A stretch of DNA of 64,000 nucleotides, taken from the NCBI GenBank assembly GCA_015061685.1, contig SUWD01000005.1, positions 81,818 through 145,817 on the forward strand. The letters run 5' to 3'. Positions 1 through 8,548 of the stretch are shown one piece after another. Below the pieces are notes generated by a model. It ran no database searches, had not been told where the DNA came from, and worked only from the letters and a program-made list of their open reading frames with translations. Position numbers and translations under genes: made by a program. The stretch is from Lentisphaerota bacterium. GTDB lineage: Bacteria; Verrucomicrobiota; Lentisphaeria; Victivallales; Victivallaceae. How positions within the stretch are numbered: the stretch's first letter is position 1; each line of letters starts with the position of its first letter.

Positions 1-1257
1 GGACGGGATGTCATAAATTACCGCTATGACCAGCTTACCGGTAATGTGATCCGGGTTTGGGATATGGCGGGCAACGACCTCAATTTCCAATACGGCAGGA
101 ATGGGAAACTTGCTCTGATCACCCGCCGGGCGGCCGATCAGGATGCACCGGAACCGGTCAGATCTTTCGGATATGATCCAGAGAGCAACTTGACGGAGAT
201 CCGCACCCTCAATGCCAGGGGGCAAGCGGTGGTAACTGTCGCCTTAAGCTATACGCCAAACCGGGAAGTGGAGATGGTTTCCGACGGTCAGAGCCGGAAT
301 ATCATTGCTTACAACCCCTTCGGTTACCCGGTGAAAGTCACTAATGTTTTCGGACAATTTACCCGGCGTGAGTTGGATAACTATAACCGGATGGTCAGCA
401 GTACCGATTTCTACGGGGTGAAAACCTGTTACACTTACACTCCGGCAGGGTTGATTTCCAGAATCGAACGCAAGGACGGCAAAAAACTTCTGACATCCCT
501 GACCATTGCCTACAATGCCAACGGTCAGCCGGTAAGTTACACCGATCAATCCGGCAAGGTAAAGAAGTTTGAACGTGATGCTTTCGGGCGGGTGGTCAAA
601 GAACTTTTCCCGGATGATACGGAAGTGGCCTACACCTACAATAAACTCGGTCAACTCCATACCGTTCTTGACCAGAATAAACACAAAATCACCTTTGACT
701 GGAACAAGTTCGGGCTGGATGCCAAGACCACTCCCGCCGGACAGTTGACCGACTATGTCCATGACAAGTATGGTTTGCTGACCGGAATTAATTCCAAAGA
801 AAATCACGATACTGCCAAAGCCGTAAAATATGAATATGATGAATTCGATCGTTTGATAAAAATTGATTATGGCAACGGAGATATAGAAAAGAGGAGTTAT
901 GACAGTTGGGGAAAACTACTTTCAATTCAACGGGGAGAGAACAAAGAACGTTATAAATATGATTATTTTGGGCGTTTGATCTCAAAAACAGGAACCAAAG
1001 AAAAACTGTTAATTTCTTACAATAGTTTTGGACAACGTACCAAGCGGATCATTGAGCGAAACGGCATAAAAATATGTGAAGAACGTATCTATGACCGATA
1101 TGGCAGATTGCTGAAAATCATAAGTGGAAATAAAACAGTAGAATATATTTATAATTCCCGCAATCAGATCCAGCAGCAGATTATAAACGGAAAAATCATA
1201 GAATTTGTTTATACCGGCTATGGGCAATTAAAAAGCAAACAAATGGTTGAAAAATAA
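1..1257 (+). CDS. RHS/YD-repeat protein, 5' end outside window
   Basis: The reading frame is open from base 1, so this is the 3' part of a longer gene. The visible 418 residues are a string of YD repeats with recurring motifs such as YDxxGRL and YTYNxxGQL. These form the beta-strand shell of RHS and teneurin-type proteins, which encapsulate a C-terminal effector or act at the cell surface. The RHS core signature and a C-terminal tip are missing: the protein simply stops in YD repeats (ending KSKQMVEK). Base composition becomes clearly more AT-rich from about 785 onward. The next RHS gene starts 35 bases downstream with its own signal peptide, so the two may have arisen from one longer gene or by tail exchange. 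The family call is confident; the function is not known. Confidence 0.85.
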   Translation, partial: GRDVINYRYDQLTGNVIRVWDMAGNDLNFQYGRNGKLALITRRAADQDAPEPVRSFGYDPESNLTEIRTLNARGQAVVTVALSYTPNREVEMVSDGQSRNIIAYNPFGYPVKVTNVFGQFTRRELDNYNRMVSSTDFYGVKTCYTYTPAGLISRIERKDGKKLLTSLTIAYNANGQPVSYTDQSGKVKKFERDAFGRVVKELFPDDTEVAYTYNKLGQLHTVLDQNKHKITFDWNKFGLDAKTTPAGQLTDYVHDKYGLLTGINSKENHDTAKAVKYEYDEFDRLIKIDYGNGDIEKRSYDSWGKLLSIQRGENKERYKYDYFGRLISKTGTKEKLLISYNSFGQRTKRIIERNGIKICEERIYDRYGRLLKIISGNKTVEYIYNSRNQIQQQIINGKIIEFVYTGYGQLKSKQMVEK

Positions 1258-1292
1258 TAAATTTCACCTATATTAAAAAAGGAGATATTCAC

Positions 1293-2681
1293 ATGAAACG
1301 ATTAATGAGCAATTTGTGCAGTTTGTTGTTGCTGTTCGCACTGACAGTACCACTGTATGGTAAAAAAGTTCTTGCCCGGATCGACTACTTTTATGCCGAT
1401 GATGGAACATTGATCGGCAAAGCATTCAACGGTAAGCGGGTGAATTTTGAATACGATTTGCGTGGACAACTGCTGGCAGTCAAAGATGCTTCTGGGAGAG
1501 ACTTGGAGCGTTACACCTATGATCCGGCAGGCAACCGGCTTTCCAAAACGATCAATGGCGTGACAACGACCTATACTTACGATAAAGCCAATCAGCTTGT
1601 AACTTCAACTGTCAATGGCGTAACAACTCATTACAAATATGATGCAGCCGGGAGAATGATTCAGGCGGGCGACAAAAAGTATATCTATAACGGTAACAAT
1701 AAAGTCGTTGCGATTTGGCAGAACGGCGATATTATCGCCAAATTTGAGTATAATATTGACGGACAGATTGCGAAAGCAATTTACGGCGATAAAGTTGAAG
1801 AATTTATGTGGGATGGTTTGGCTCTTATCTGGCGAAGCGGTGTAACCTATATCAATGAGCCTTACGTTACCGGCGGCAATCCGGTCATGGCCGGTGATGA
1901 GGTGCTTTTCAACGATATGCTCGGCAGTACTCTTGCGGTTAATGGAAATCCGGTTGAGATGACTTCTTTTGGCGAAACGACTGACAAAAACGCGTTCTTC
2001 ACCGGTAAACCGATGATTGATGAGCTTGGTTATTCCTTCCTCTTTCGCGACTATAACCCCAATCAGGGCAAATGGACAACCACCGATCCCCTCGGCTATC
2101 CTGATGGGTGGAACAATCTGGCGTATGTGAATAATAAAGTTGTGGGGTTTATAGATTTTCTCGGTGCAAAAGTATATTGGTGTGCTAGAGATTTAGCTGG
2201 CTTCCCTGTTGGTAATCATCACTTTTTAGCCTTTATCCCTGATAATCCGAATGATTTTACAGGAAAAACCGTTGACATGGGGGGTGGTTCCCAAGGTTGG
2301 ACAAACGGAGGTCAACCTAAAGGTGGTAAACTTGTTAGTACTCCCAATGAAGGTAATGATTTACAATCGGTAAGAGAATTGCGCGATCCTCAAAATTATC
2401 CCCCGGGAACATTTAGTGATTGGGATGGGGAAATGCATGAAATACCGACACCACAAGGAATGACAGATACTCAATTTATAAATGCTTTGCAAAAGGCCAT
2501 TGATGAATATCAAAATAATTATCCTTTTAGTCTTGTTGATGAAAATTGTGCAGCTTGGGTGAACTCGATGTTGGAACGTGTTGGAATTCCGAAAAGCGAG
2601 CGTGACCGTTTAGGTGAATTTTTTGGAGTTGACTGGGGAGAAGAGGATTTGATTCCAAGTCAGTATTTTGTAAAGGAGTAA
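1293..2681 (+). CDS. Small secreted RHS protein with putative papain-like C-terminal toxin domain
   Basis: This 462-aa protein starts at ATG 1293 behind an AAGGAGA ribosome site. Residues 1-23 look like a Sec signal peptide. Residues about 45-175 hold YD repeats, and about 190-291 match the RHS-associated core (RDYNPNQGKWTTTDPLGYP, then NNLAYVNNKVVGFIDFLG). After the core, residues 292-462 are a different, AT-rich tip. It contains a GNHH motif (His309/310) and later a DENCAAW motif (Cys419). A His that precedes an Asn-Cys motif is the order seen in circularly permuted NlpC/LRAT-like papain folds, so a peptidase or amidase activity is inferred, not shown. It is followed after 3 bases by a lipoprotein gene that may encode immunity. 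The RHS identity is firm; the tip's function is speculative. Confidence 0.85.
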   Translation: MKRLMSNLCSLLLLFALTVPLYGKKVLARIDYFYADDGTLIGKAFNGKRVNFEYDLRGQLLAVKDASGRDLERYTYDPAGNRLSKTINGVTTTYTYDKANQLVTSTVNGVTTHYKYDAAGRMIQAGDKKYIYNGNNKVVAIWQNGDIIAKFEYNIDGQIAKAIYGDKVEEFMWDGLALIWRSGVTYINEPYVTGGNPVMAGDEVLFNDMLGSTLAVNGNPVEMTSFGETTDKNAFFTGKPMIDELGYSFLFRDYNPNQGKWTTTDPLGYPDGWNNLAYVNNKVVGFIDFLGAKVYWCARDLAGFPVGNHHFLAFIPDNPNDFTGKTVDMGGGSQGWTNGGQPKGGKLVSTPNEGNDLQSVRELRDPQNYPPGTFSDWDGEMHEIPTPQGMTDTQFINALQKAIDEYQNNYPFSLVDENCAAWVNSMLERVGIPKSERDRLGEFFGVDWGEEDLIPSQYFVKE

Positions 2682-2684
2682 GAA

Positions 2685-3074
2685 ATGAAAAAAATACGGT
2701 TGTTTGTTTTAAGTTTATTCGCTTTCCTATTTGTGGGCTGCGATTCTGACATCAATCCGAATTCATTGATCGGGATGTCAAAGAAAGAAGTCCTGCGTTT
2801 AGCATTTGAAAGGGGTACTTTAGATAACAATGGAGAACTGAACATAGGCGCATGGAAAGTTGAAAAAAATGGTAAAAGATCGTATCAAAACTATTATTAT
2901 AAGTCGTTGGATGTCGCACTGAAAGACTCTCGTTTAATGGATTGCGATATTTGGGAGATCGGGAAAAAATATAAATTTTCTTTTTCCATTAGCAAAAAAG
3001 AAGAATGCCTTGAAGTATTATTTAAACATGGTAAGGTATTTAAGGTTGAAAAAAAGCATTGGAATAAAACATAA
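2685..3074 (+). CDS. Small lipoprotein, candidate immunity protein to the RHS tip
   Basis: This 129-aa protein has a lysine-start signal peptide and a lipobox ending at Cys19 (LFVGC), followed by Asp-Ser-Asp. It lies 3 bases after the RHS gene, so the two are surely co-transcribed, and it shares the RHS tip's AT-rich composition. The mature part is basic (Lys-rich) and matches no family I recognise. A membrane-anchored periplasmic lipoprotein directly after a polymorphic-toxin-like gene is the usual layout for an immunity protein against a toxin acting on the cell envelope. That role is inferred from position only. It could also be an unrelated envelope lipoprotein. Confidence 0.7.
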   Translation: MKKIRLFVLSLFAFLFVGCDSDINPNSLIGMSKKEVLRLAFERGTLDNNGELNIGAWKVEKNGKRSYQNYYYKSLDVALKDSRLMDCDIWEIGKKYKFSFSISKKEECLEVLFKHGKVFKVEKKHWNKT

Positions 3075-3105
3075 CCCATTCATAAATGAAGCAATCTAAT
3101 AAAAA

Positions 3106-3134
3106 TTTTTCATTTGTCATATATTGTATATAAT
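3106..3134 (+). promoter_or_regulatory. Possible promoter for the hydrolase/ligase genes
   Basis: A perfect TATAAT lies at 3129-3134 in an AT-rich stretch between the lipoprotein gene and the hydrolase at 3172. No good -35 box is seen at the right distance (TTTTTC at 3106-3111 is the closest fit), so this is a weak call. Confidence 0.3.
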
Positions 3135-3171
3135 ATCGCAAGCAAATTGTTTGTTTTAACAGGAGTTTTAC

Positions 3172-4044
3172 ATGACAAGATTTTTGTTAACAATAATATG
3201 TTTACTTCCGCTGTTTCTTTCTGCGGAAACAATCGTTGTCAAAACGAAGGCTCCGCAGAACAGAAATGCTCTTTTTTATTACCGGGTTCCGGCGGGATAT
3301 AATAAAAACCGTCCGGAAATGTATCGGGTATTGGTGATTTTCGGCGGCAGAAACACCGGCGGCAAACTTGATGCTTCCGGGCGTTTGGGCTGGGGAAAAT
3401 GGTGTGATGATAATGGAATATTCATTCTCGCTCCTGCCTTGAGAAATGATAACTTTTGGGAACCGGAAGAGTGGTCGGGGAAAGCTCTGCAGAAAGCTCT
3501 TTCCCAACTGAAAAAGAAATACAATGTCTGTACCGATAAGATATTGTATTACGGCTACTCTGCCGGAAGTCAGGCAAGCAATCTTTTCCCGGCCTGGAAA
3601 CCATCGCTTTGCCGGGCATGGGTGAGCCACGCCTGCGGAGTATTTCATGAACCTACCGGAAGGATGAAAGATACTCCCGGCTTGGTAACTTGCGGCGATG
3701 CCGATCAGGCACGATATATCATCAGTCGCAACTTTGTCGAAGCCGCCCGCAAGAAAGGCGTAAACATCATCTGGAAATCATTCCCCAATACACCACACGA
3801 GGTTTCGCCTGATTCTCTGAAACTTGCCAGAGCCTTCCTGAAATTTTATCACGATCTTTACAAAGAAGACCTCACCGGCAATCCCCCGCCGGTCAAAGCC
3901 CTGCAATTCCGCTTCGTGGGAGATGATCAGGAGTCTGTTTATTATCCGGCCAATTCCCCCGAAGCGAAAAATATTCACCGCAATGACCGGATCTTACTGC
4001 CTGATTCCTCTATTGCCGATGCCTGGGGCAAAAGTGCAAAATGA
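3172..4044 (+). CDS. Secreted alpha/beta hydrolase (PHB-depolymerase/feruloyl-esterase-like)
   Basis: This 290-aa protein starts at ATG 3172 behind an AGGAG site and has a signal peptide (residues 1-18). The nucleophile elbow is GYSAG, an acidic residue follows in VTCGDADQ, and a His occurs in NTPHEVS, giving a plausible Ser-Asp-His triad. The overall pattern (LVIFGGRNTGG near the start, a GYSAGSQ elbow, a cap-free C-terminus) resembles esterase/poly-hydroxybutyrate depolymerase-type plant-polymer esterases. It overlaps the next gene, a clear paralogue, by 4 bases (ATGA), so the two are translationally coupled. The C-terminal 50 residues extend beyond the paralogue's fold. The substrate is unknown. 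Confidence 0.75.
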   Translation: MTRFLLTIICLLPLFLSAETIVVKTKAPQNRNALFYYRVPAGYNKNRPEMYRVLVIFGGRNTGGKLDASGRLGWGKWCDDNGIFILAPALRNDNFWEPEEWSGKALQKALSQLKKKYNVCTDKILYYGYSAGSQASNLFPAWKPSLCRAWVSHACGVFHEPTGRMKDTPGLVTCGDADQARYIISRNFVEAARKKGVNIIWKSFPNTPHEVSPDSLKLARAFLKFYHDLYKEDLTGNPPPVKALQFRFVGDDQESVYYPANSPEAKNIHRNDRILLPDSSIADAWGKSAK

Positions 4045-4799
4045 AATTACTCTTCTCTTTCCTGCTCGCTATACCATTTCTGCTTTTTGCAGAAGTAATC
4101 AGGCTTGACGGAGTTGATTTCCATTACCGGATACCGAAAAAGTACGATAGCAAATCCCAAATAATGGTACTTTTCGGCGGCAGGAACTGGCAGGGAGAAA
4201 GAACATTGAAAACTTACAACTTCAACGCCCTTGCCGATAAACACAGCGTTTTTCTGCTTTCACCCTCATTCAAAGATCGTGATTACTGGGAGCCGCAAGT
4301 GTGGTCCGGCAAACTTTTACAAAAAGCGATCCGACAACTTGAAAAACGCTATAATCTGCAATCGCAGAAAGTTTACTTTTACGGTTATTCTGCCGGAGGA
4401 CAATGTACCGCACTTTTCTATCAATGGATGCCGCAAAAAGTTGCTGCTTGCGGGCTTCACGCCTGTGGGGTTTATCCTGAAAAAATCAAAAATTCAAAAG
4501 CCCCATTTCTCATTACTTGCGGCACAGAAGACAAAGAGCGTTTTCAAATCAGCCGCCACTTTATTTACCGCTACCGGGAACACGGCGGATTGCTCTTGTG
4601 GAAATATTTTCCGAACTCCGGACACGAATTATCCAAAGAGGCTTTGGATTTGGCAAACGTCTGGTTTGATGAACTTCTTTCCGGCAAAAAAGTCATTGCT
4701 TACGGCGAAGATGATACCCGGCAAATAAAACCGCAGATCGACACCGAATTCCGTAATCCATTGTACTCTGAAAAAATGCAGGAGTTATGGCAAAAATGA
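4041..4799 (+). CDS. Secreted alpha/beta hydrolase, paralogue of the preceding gene
   Basis: This 252-aa protein has a signal peptide (residues 1-16). It is colinear with the previous protein: MVLFGGRNWQG near the start, the GYSAGGQ nucleophile elbow, an ITCGTEDK acidic site and NSGHELS for the catalytic His. It shares start-stop overlap ATGA with the upstream gene and overlaps the downstream membrane gene by 13 bases. The pair arose by tandem duplication and has diverged considerably. Localisation is probably periplasmic. Its function is inferred from family motifs only. Confidence 0.75.
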   Translation: MKLLFSFLLAIPFLLFAEVIRLDGVDFHYRIPKKYDSKSQIMVLFGGRNWQGERTLKTYNFNALADKHSVFLLSPSFKDRDYWEPQVWSGKLLQKAIRQLEKRYNLQSQKVYFYGYSAGGQCTALFYQWMPQKVAACGLHACGVYPEKIKNSKAPFLITCGTEDKERFQISRHFIYRYREHGGLLLWKYFPNSGHELSKEALDLANVWFDELLSGKKVIAYGEDDTRQIKPQIDTEFRNPLYSEKMQELWQK

Positions 4800-5923
4800 T
4801 GGAGTTTACTTTTGATGGCATTGTCCGGCAGGGATTCGGCTTTTACAATCCCAATCATGCGGCAGCTCTGATTTGTGCCATTTTCCCATTTTTGTGGGGC
4901 TGGAAAAAATATGCGTGGATCGGGTGGTTCCTGACTTTTCTTTTGACTGTACCTCTGGTTATGACCTATTCCAGAACCGGAGTTCTGGTTCTTGGATTTG
5001 AGTTGGCAGCATATTTTATCCTCTCCAAAACAAAGAATTGGAAATTGATTGCCGCAATCACCAGCGGTATTTTGCTGATTTTGATTGTCGGTGGTATTTT
5101 CGGGCGTTTCGCCCTTGATAAAGCTGTGACCAATCGTCCGGAAATCTGGTTTGCCGGATTGAAACTTTATGCGGCAAATCCGTTGGGTATTGGTTTGAGC
5201 AACTCCGGCATGATCGTTTCAAACTTTATGCTTGAAAACATCCAGTGCCGGACACTGGTCAATTCTCATTTGACTCTGTTGGCAGAATTTGGCATGATTG
5301 CCGGATTTTTCTGGTTTTCATTCATCTTTTACGCCCTGTTTACCGGAGTTAAAAAGCCCCGGACATGGTGTGCTGTTGCCGGACTTGTCATTTCGGCAAT
5401 CAGTGCCAGCATATTTGACTGGGATCTGCTTTCTGATTTTCAGAATTTCGGAGAACTGCCGCTGCTGAATTTTGTTTTATCGTGGCTGATGTTATTGCTT
5501 TTCCTTGCCATGACACTCTATTTGTTGTGGGGCAAAGTCAATTTGAAACGCTTGGGAATTGCCGTTGGATGTGCAATTTTGTGCGTTATCCTGCCGTTTT
5601 GCCTGTGGAAAGCTGACACGCCGAAAGTAAAAAGCGACATTGTTTACACTTCTCCCGATGCTCCATTGGTGCTTTACGATGAAGAATGGAACCTGAAGTC
5701 ACTGTTGCCGTATTGCAAAAACGGCTATCAAATCCCGTTACAACCCGGATTGGTAAAAATCAAGGCTGAAAAGGTGATCCTTTTCGGCAATGCCGCTGAA
5801 TATGCTCCGGAATATCCGGAAAGCAAAATAACCTATGTCAATCCTCCGGACTTCTTTGAACCGGTCGCAAATACAGAAAAGATCATTCTTCCCCCGCACG
5901 ACACCAGAGAATTTTCATTTTAA
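4787..5923 (+). CDS. O-antigen ligase-like (Wzy_C) integral membrane protein
   Basis: This 378-aa protein has about seven to eight hydrophobic helices up to residue 275, then a soluble C-terminal segment of about 90 residues. The motif YSRTGVLVL, and the later NPLGIGLSNSG and LVNSHLTLLAEFGMIAG, match the conserved loop and helix of the O-antigen ligase/polymerase (Wzy_C) family. It is shorter than the usual 10-12-helix ligase because the N-terminal helices are missing. The start at 4787 lies inside the hydrolase gene, so translational coupling is likely. No other polysaccharide genes are nearby, which is odd; a role with the two hydrolases is possible but unproven. Confidence 0.65.
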   Translation: MAKMMEFTFDGIVRQGFGFYNPNHAAALICAIFPFLWGWKKYAWIGWFLTFLLTVPLVMTYSRTGVLVLGFELAAYFILSKTKNWKLIAAITSGILLILIVGGIFGRFALDKAVTNRPEIWFAGLKLYAANPLGIGLSNSGMIVSNFMLENIQCRTLVNSHLTLLAEFGMIAGFFWFSFIFYALFTGVKKPRTWCAVAGLVISAISASIFDWDLLSDFQNFGELPLLNFVLSWLMLLLFLAMTLYLLWGKVNLKRLGIAVGCAILCVILPFCLWKADTPKVKSDIVYTSPDAPLVLYDEEWNLKSLLPYCKNGYQIPLQPGLVKIKAEKVILFGNAAEYAPEYPESKITYVNPPDFFEPVANTEKIILPPHDTREFSF

Positions 5924-5926
5924 ACC

Positions 5927-5956
5927 GTACGGCGAAAGCATCTACCGTACTTTTTT
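5927..5956 (+). terminator. Putative rho-independent terminator after the ligase-like gene
   Basis: GTACGG (5927-5932) pairs with CCGTAC (5945-5950), directly followed by six T residues. The stem is short (6 bp) and the loop is 12 nt. Confidence 0.5.
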
Positions 5957-6057
5957 AAAAATAATTGCTAAAAATTTCATAAAAAAGCTTTATTTTTGCC
6001 AAATTTGTATTATATTTATAATCAGCAGCAATTTTTTGCTTTTATATAATTAATGAT

Positions 6058-6230
6058 TTTGGTGCCCCGGTCAGTATTTTTTCTCTGTCCGGTGGCGGGA
6101 ATCGGGTTCGCAGATCTCTGTTGTGTTATTGCACAGCAGAGCAACAACAGCCGTACAAAGCTGGATATTTTTACCGCCGGAGATGGGCGAAAGACAACAT
6201 TCTTTCGCAAATCACTGACCGGTGAATAAG
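6058..6230 (+). ncRNA. ssrS: Candidate 6S RNA upstream of 5-formyl-THF cyclo-ligase
   Basis: This ~170-base stretch has no ORF and folds by eye like 6S RNA, the RNA polymerase-sigma70 inhibitor. A closing stem of 9 bp joins CCGGTCAGT (6067-6075) to ACTGACCGG (6214-6222). An inner stem joins GGCGG (6094-6098) to CCGCC (6174-6178). The apical hairpin is 10 bp with one G-U pair (6116-6125 with 6132-6141). On the 3' side of what would be the central bubble there is a small perfect 7-bp hairpin (6188-6194 with 6201-6207), which is also typical of 6S. A TATAAT at 6045-6050 is correctly placed for a start near 6058. The next gene encodes 5-formyl-THF cyclo-ligase, the classic 6S neighbour in proteobacteria. 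A second perfect hairpin, 6250-6264, follows. The fold was judged by eye; no covariance search was run. Confidence 0.5.
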
Positions 6231-6367
6231 TTGCAGGGTTGACAAAAAACGGGGAACATCCCCGCAAAAGTGCCATTTCCCCTGAAGTCTTATATTTCCG
6301 CAAATGCGGAGTCCGTAAGGCAATGCGAATTTCCCGTTCCGCCGTTGAAAATCACCGGAGAATCGGT

Positions 6368-6970
6368 ATGGCTACTGAAAAGATGGAGCTGGAAAAAAAA
6401 GCATTGCGTAAAGAGTATTCACTCCGCCGCAAAATGCTCACAGAAAAGGAACGGCAGGATTTCGATGCCGTCATCTGTGAAAATATCCGGGCATTGCCCG
6501 TATTCCGGCAGGCCGACAATATTGCGGCATTCATCAGTTTCGGTGCTGAACCTGATCTTTCGGCGTTATTTCGTGGCAAACGGCTTTTTCTGCCGCGTTT
6601 CGACACTCATTCCGGTGTGTACGAAATGGTTGCCGTCGAAAACCTTAAGCGGGATTTGCTGCCGGGTAAATATGGAATTCCCGAACCGTCTCCGTCCCTA
6701 CCGGCGGCGGATGCAGGATTTCTATCTTCCCAAGTGCTGTTTCTGGTACCGGCGGTCGCCTGCGACCGGCACGGATGCCGTCTGGGGCGTGGCGGCGGTT
6801 ATTATGACCGTCTGCTTGCCGATGTCAAAACCCCGGTCATGGCAGTGATCTATTCCTGCCAGCTCTCGGAAACCGCATTGCCCGGCACGGAATACGATAC
6901 CCCGGTAAAGTGGGTCGTAACCGAAAGGGAAGTCGTTGATATTGCAGGGAATTATGAATCAGGAGAATGA
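6368..6970 (+). CDS. 5-formyltetrahydrofolate cyclo-ligase
   Basis: This 200-aa enzyme converts 5-formyl-THF to 5,10-methenyl-THF using ATP. The family signatures are present: the substrate and phosphate region LLPGKYGIPEP, then LVPAVACDRHGCRLGRGGGYYDRLL near residues 130-155. The frame is open upstream to a TTG at 6239, but that part covers the RNA/leader. I prefer ATG 6368, which has GGAG about ten bases upstream and gives the normal family length. It is followed after 3 bases by rny, so the two are co-transcribed. Its position behind a 6S-like RNA mirrors the ssrS-ygfA arrangement. Confidence 0.9.
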   Translation: MATEKMELEKKALRKEYSLRRKMLTEKERQDFDAVICENIRALPVFRQADNIAAFISFGAEPDLSALFRGKRLFLPRFDTHSGVYEMVAVENLKRDLLPGKYGIPEPSPSLPAADAGFLSSQVLFLVPAVACDRHGCRLGRGGGYYDRLLADVKTPVMAVIYSCQLSETALPGTEYDTPVKWVVTEREVVDIAGNYESGE

Positions 6971-6973
6971 AAG

Positions 6974-8527
6974 ATGGACACGATGTTGGTTATTTCGATC
7001 TCCTCTGCCGCTTCTGTCGTGCTTACGCTGGGGGTCGTTCTGGGTATCCAGAGGATCCGCCGCGATGCCGCCGGACGCAGTGCCGAGAAGATCCGTTCCG
7101 ATGCCGAAAGAGAAGCGGAGCATCTGCTCCGGGATGCCAGAGTTTCCGCCAAAGGCGAAACTATCAAAATGCGGGAAGAGTGCGAAGCTGAACTCAAAGA
7201 ACGCCGCAGAGAACAGGCAAATGTGGAAAAACGCCTCGCCCAGAGAGAGGAATTGCTCGACCGCCGGGCTGATTCCATGGATGCCAAGCTGAAAAATATC
7301 GAAAAACAGGAAGCCGATATCGCCCAGATGAGGGAGAGAGTCGCCAACCGGGAGCAGGAACTTAATAAAAGCATCTCCCGGCAGATCGATGAACTTGAGC
7401 GTATCAGCGGATATTCACGCGAAGAAGCCAGAGAAGTCCTGCTGGAAAAACTTAAAAATGAAGTTCGTAACGAGTCCGGTCTGGTCGTTCGCAACGTCCT
7501 TGAGGAAGTTAAGGAACGCAGCGAAAAAGAGGCCCGCCGTATTCTTACTTACGCCATGCAGAGATACGCTTCTGACTGCACCTACGAGCGTACCACCGCC
7601 ACGATCCCGTTGCCCGGAGATGAGATGAAAGGCCGGATCATTGGTCGTGAAGGACGCAATATCCGGGCCATCGAAAGTGCCACCGGGGTGAGTATTCTTA
7701 TCGACGATACCCCCGAAGCCGTGGTCATCAGCTGTTTCGATCCGGTGCGTAAGGAGATCGCCAGAAAACTGATGGAAAAACTTATCGGCGACGGCAGAAT
7801 CCACCCCACCCGGGTCGAAGAACTGGTCAAGAAGATCACCAAAGAACAGGAAGAAGAACTTTTCCAGGTCGGTGAAGCCGCCGTACTGGAAACCGGTATC
7901 CCCGGCGTTTCACCCCAGATCATGAAAATGCTCGGCCGCCTCAAATACCGTTACAGCTTCTCCCAGAATGTGCTTCAACATTCACTGGAAACCGCCTACT
8001 TCATGGGTATTATCGCCGCTGAACTCGGTCTTGATGAGAAAAAAGCCAAACGCATCGGTCTTTTCCACGATCTCGGCAAAGCCATTGACCACGAGGTCGA
8101 GGGCCCTCACGCCCAGATCGGTGCAGATGTCCTGCGTAAGTATAATGAACCGAAAGATGTGGTTCACGCTGTCGCTGCCCACCACGGCGAAATCGAGCCG
8201 GAATCTCTCTACGATATTCTCATTAATATCTGCGACACTTTAAGTGCCTCCCGGCCCGGTGCCCGCAGTGAGACCACCGAACTTTACCTCAAACGCCTTG
8301 AACAGCTGGAGAGCATTGCCCATGACTTCCCCGGCGTGGAGAGCTGCTTCGCCCTGCAGGCCGGCAGAGAGATCCGGGTCGTCGTCGTCCCGGAAAAAGT
8401 TGGCGAGGGTGAAGCCCAGATGCTTGCCAAAGATATCTGCTCCCGCATAGAAAAAGAGATGACCTACCCTGGTCAGATCAAAGTTACCATCATTCGCGAA
8501 ACCCGTTCGGTCGAGTACGCAAAATAA
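6974..8527 (+). CDS. rny: Ribonuclease Y
   Basis: This 517-aa endoribonuclease initiates mRNA decay. It has a single N-terminal membrane helix (residues 5-24), a long charged coiled coil (about 30-200), a KH RNA-binding domain (about 215-280, with GRIIGREGRNIRAIE) and an HD phosphodiesterase domain with the metal-binding HD pair in GLFHDLGKAIDHE near residue 365. Length and domain order are those of canonical RNase Y. It begins 3 bases after the cyclo-ligase stop, with AGGAG overlapping that stop codon region. Alanine racemase follows directly. Confidence 0.97.
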   Translation: MDTMLVISISSAASVVLTLGVVLGIQRIRRDAAGRSAEKIRSDAEREAEHLLRDARVSAKGETIKMREECEAELKERRREQANVEKRLAQREELLDRRADSMDAKLKNIEKQEADIAQMRERVANREQELNKSISRQIDELERISGYSREEAREVLLEKLKNEVRNESGLVVRNVLEEVKERSEKEARRILTYAMQRYASDCTYERTTATIPLPGDEMKGRIIGREGRNIRAIESATGVSILIDDTPEAVVISCFDPVRKEIARKLMEKLIGDGRIHPTRVEELVKKITKEQEEELFQVGEAAVLETGIPGVSPQIMKMLGRLKYRYSFSQNVLQHSLETAYFMGIIAAELGLDEKKAKRIGLFHDLGKAIDHEVEGPHAQIGADVLRKYNEPKDVVHAVAAHHGEIEPESLYDILINICDTLSASRPGARSETTELYLKRLEQLESIAHDFPGVESCFALQAGREIRVVVVPEKVGEGEAQMLAKDICSRIEKEMTYPGQIKVTIIRETRSVEYAK

Positions 8528-8548
8528 TTGTTTTCAGGGGGGATCAAA

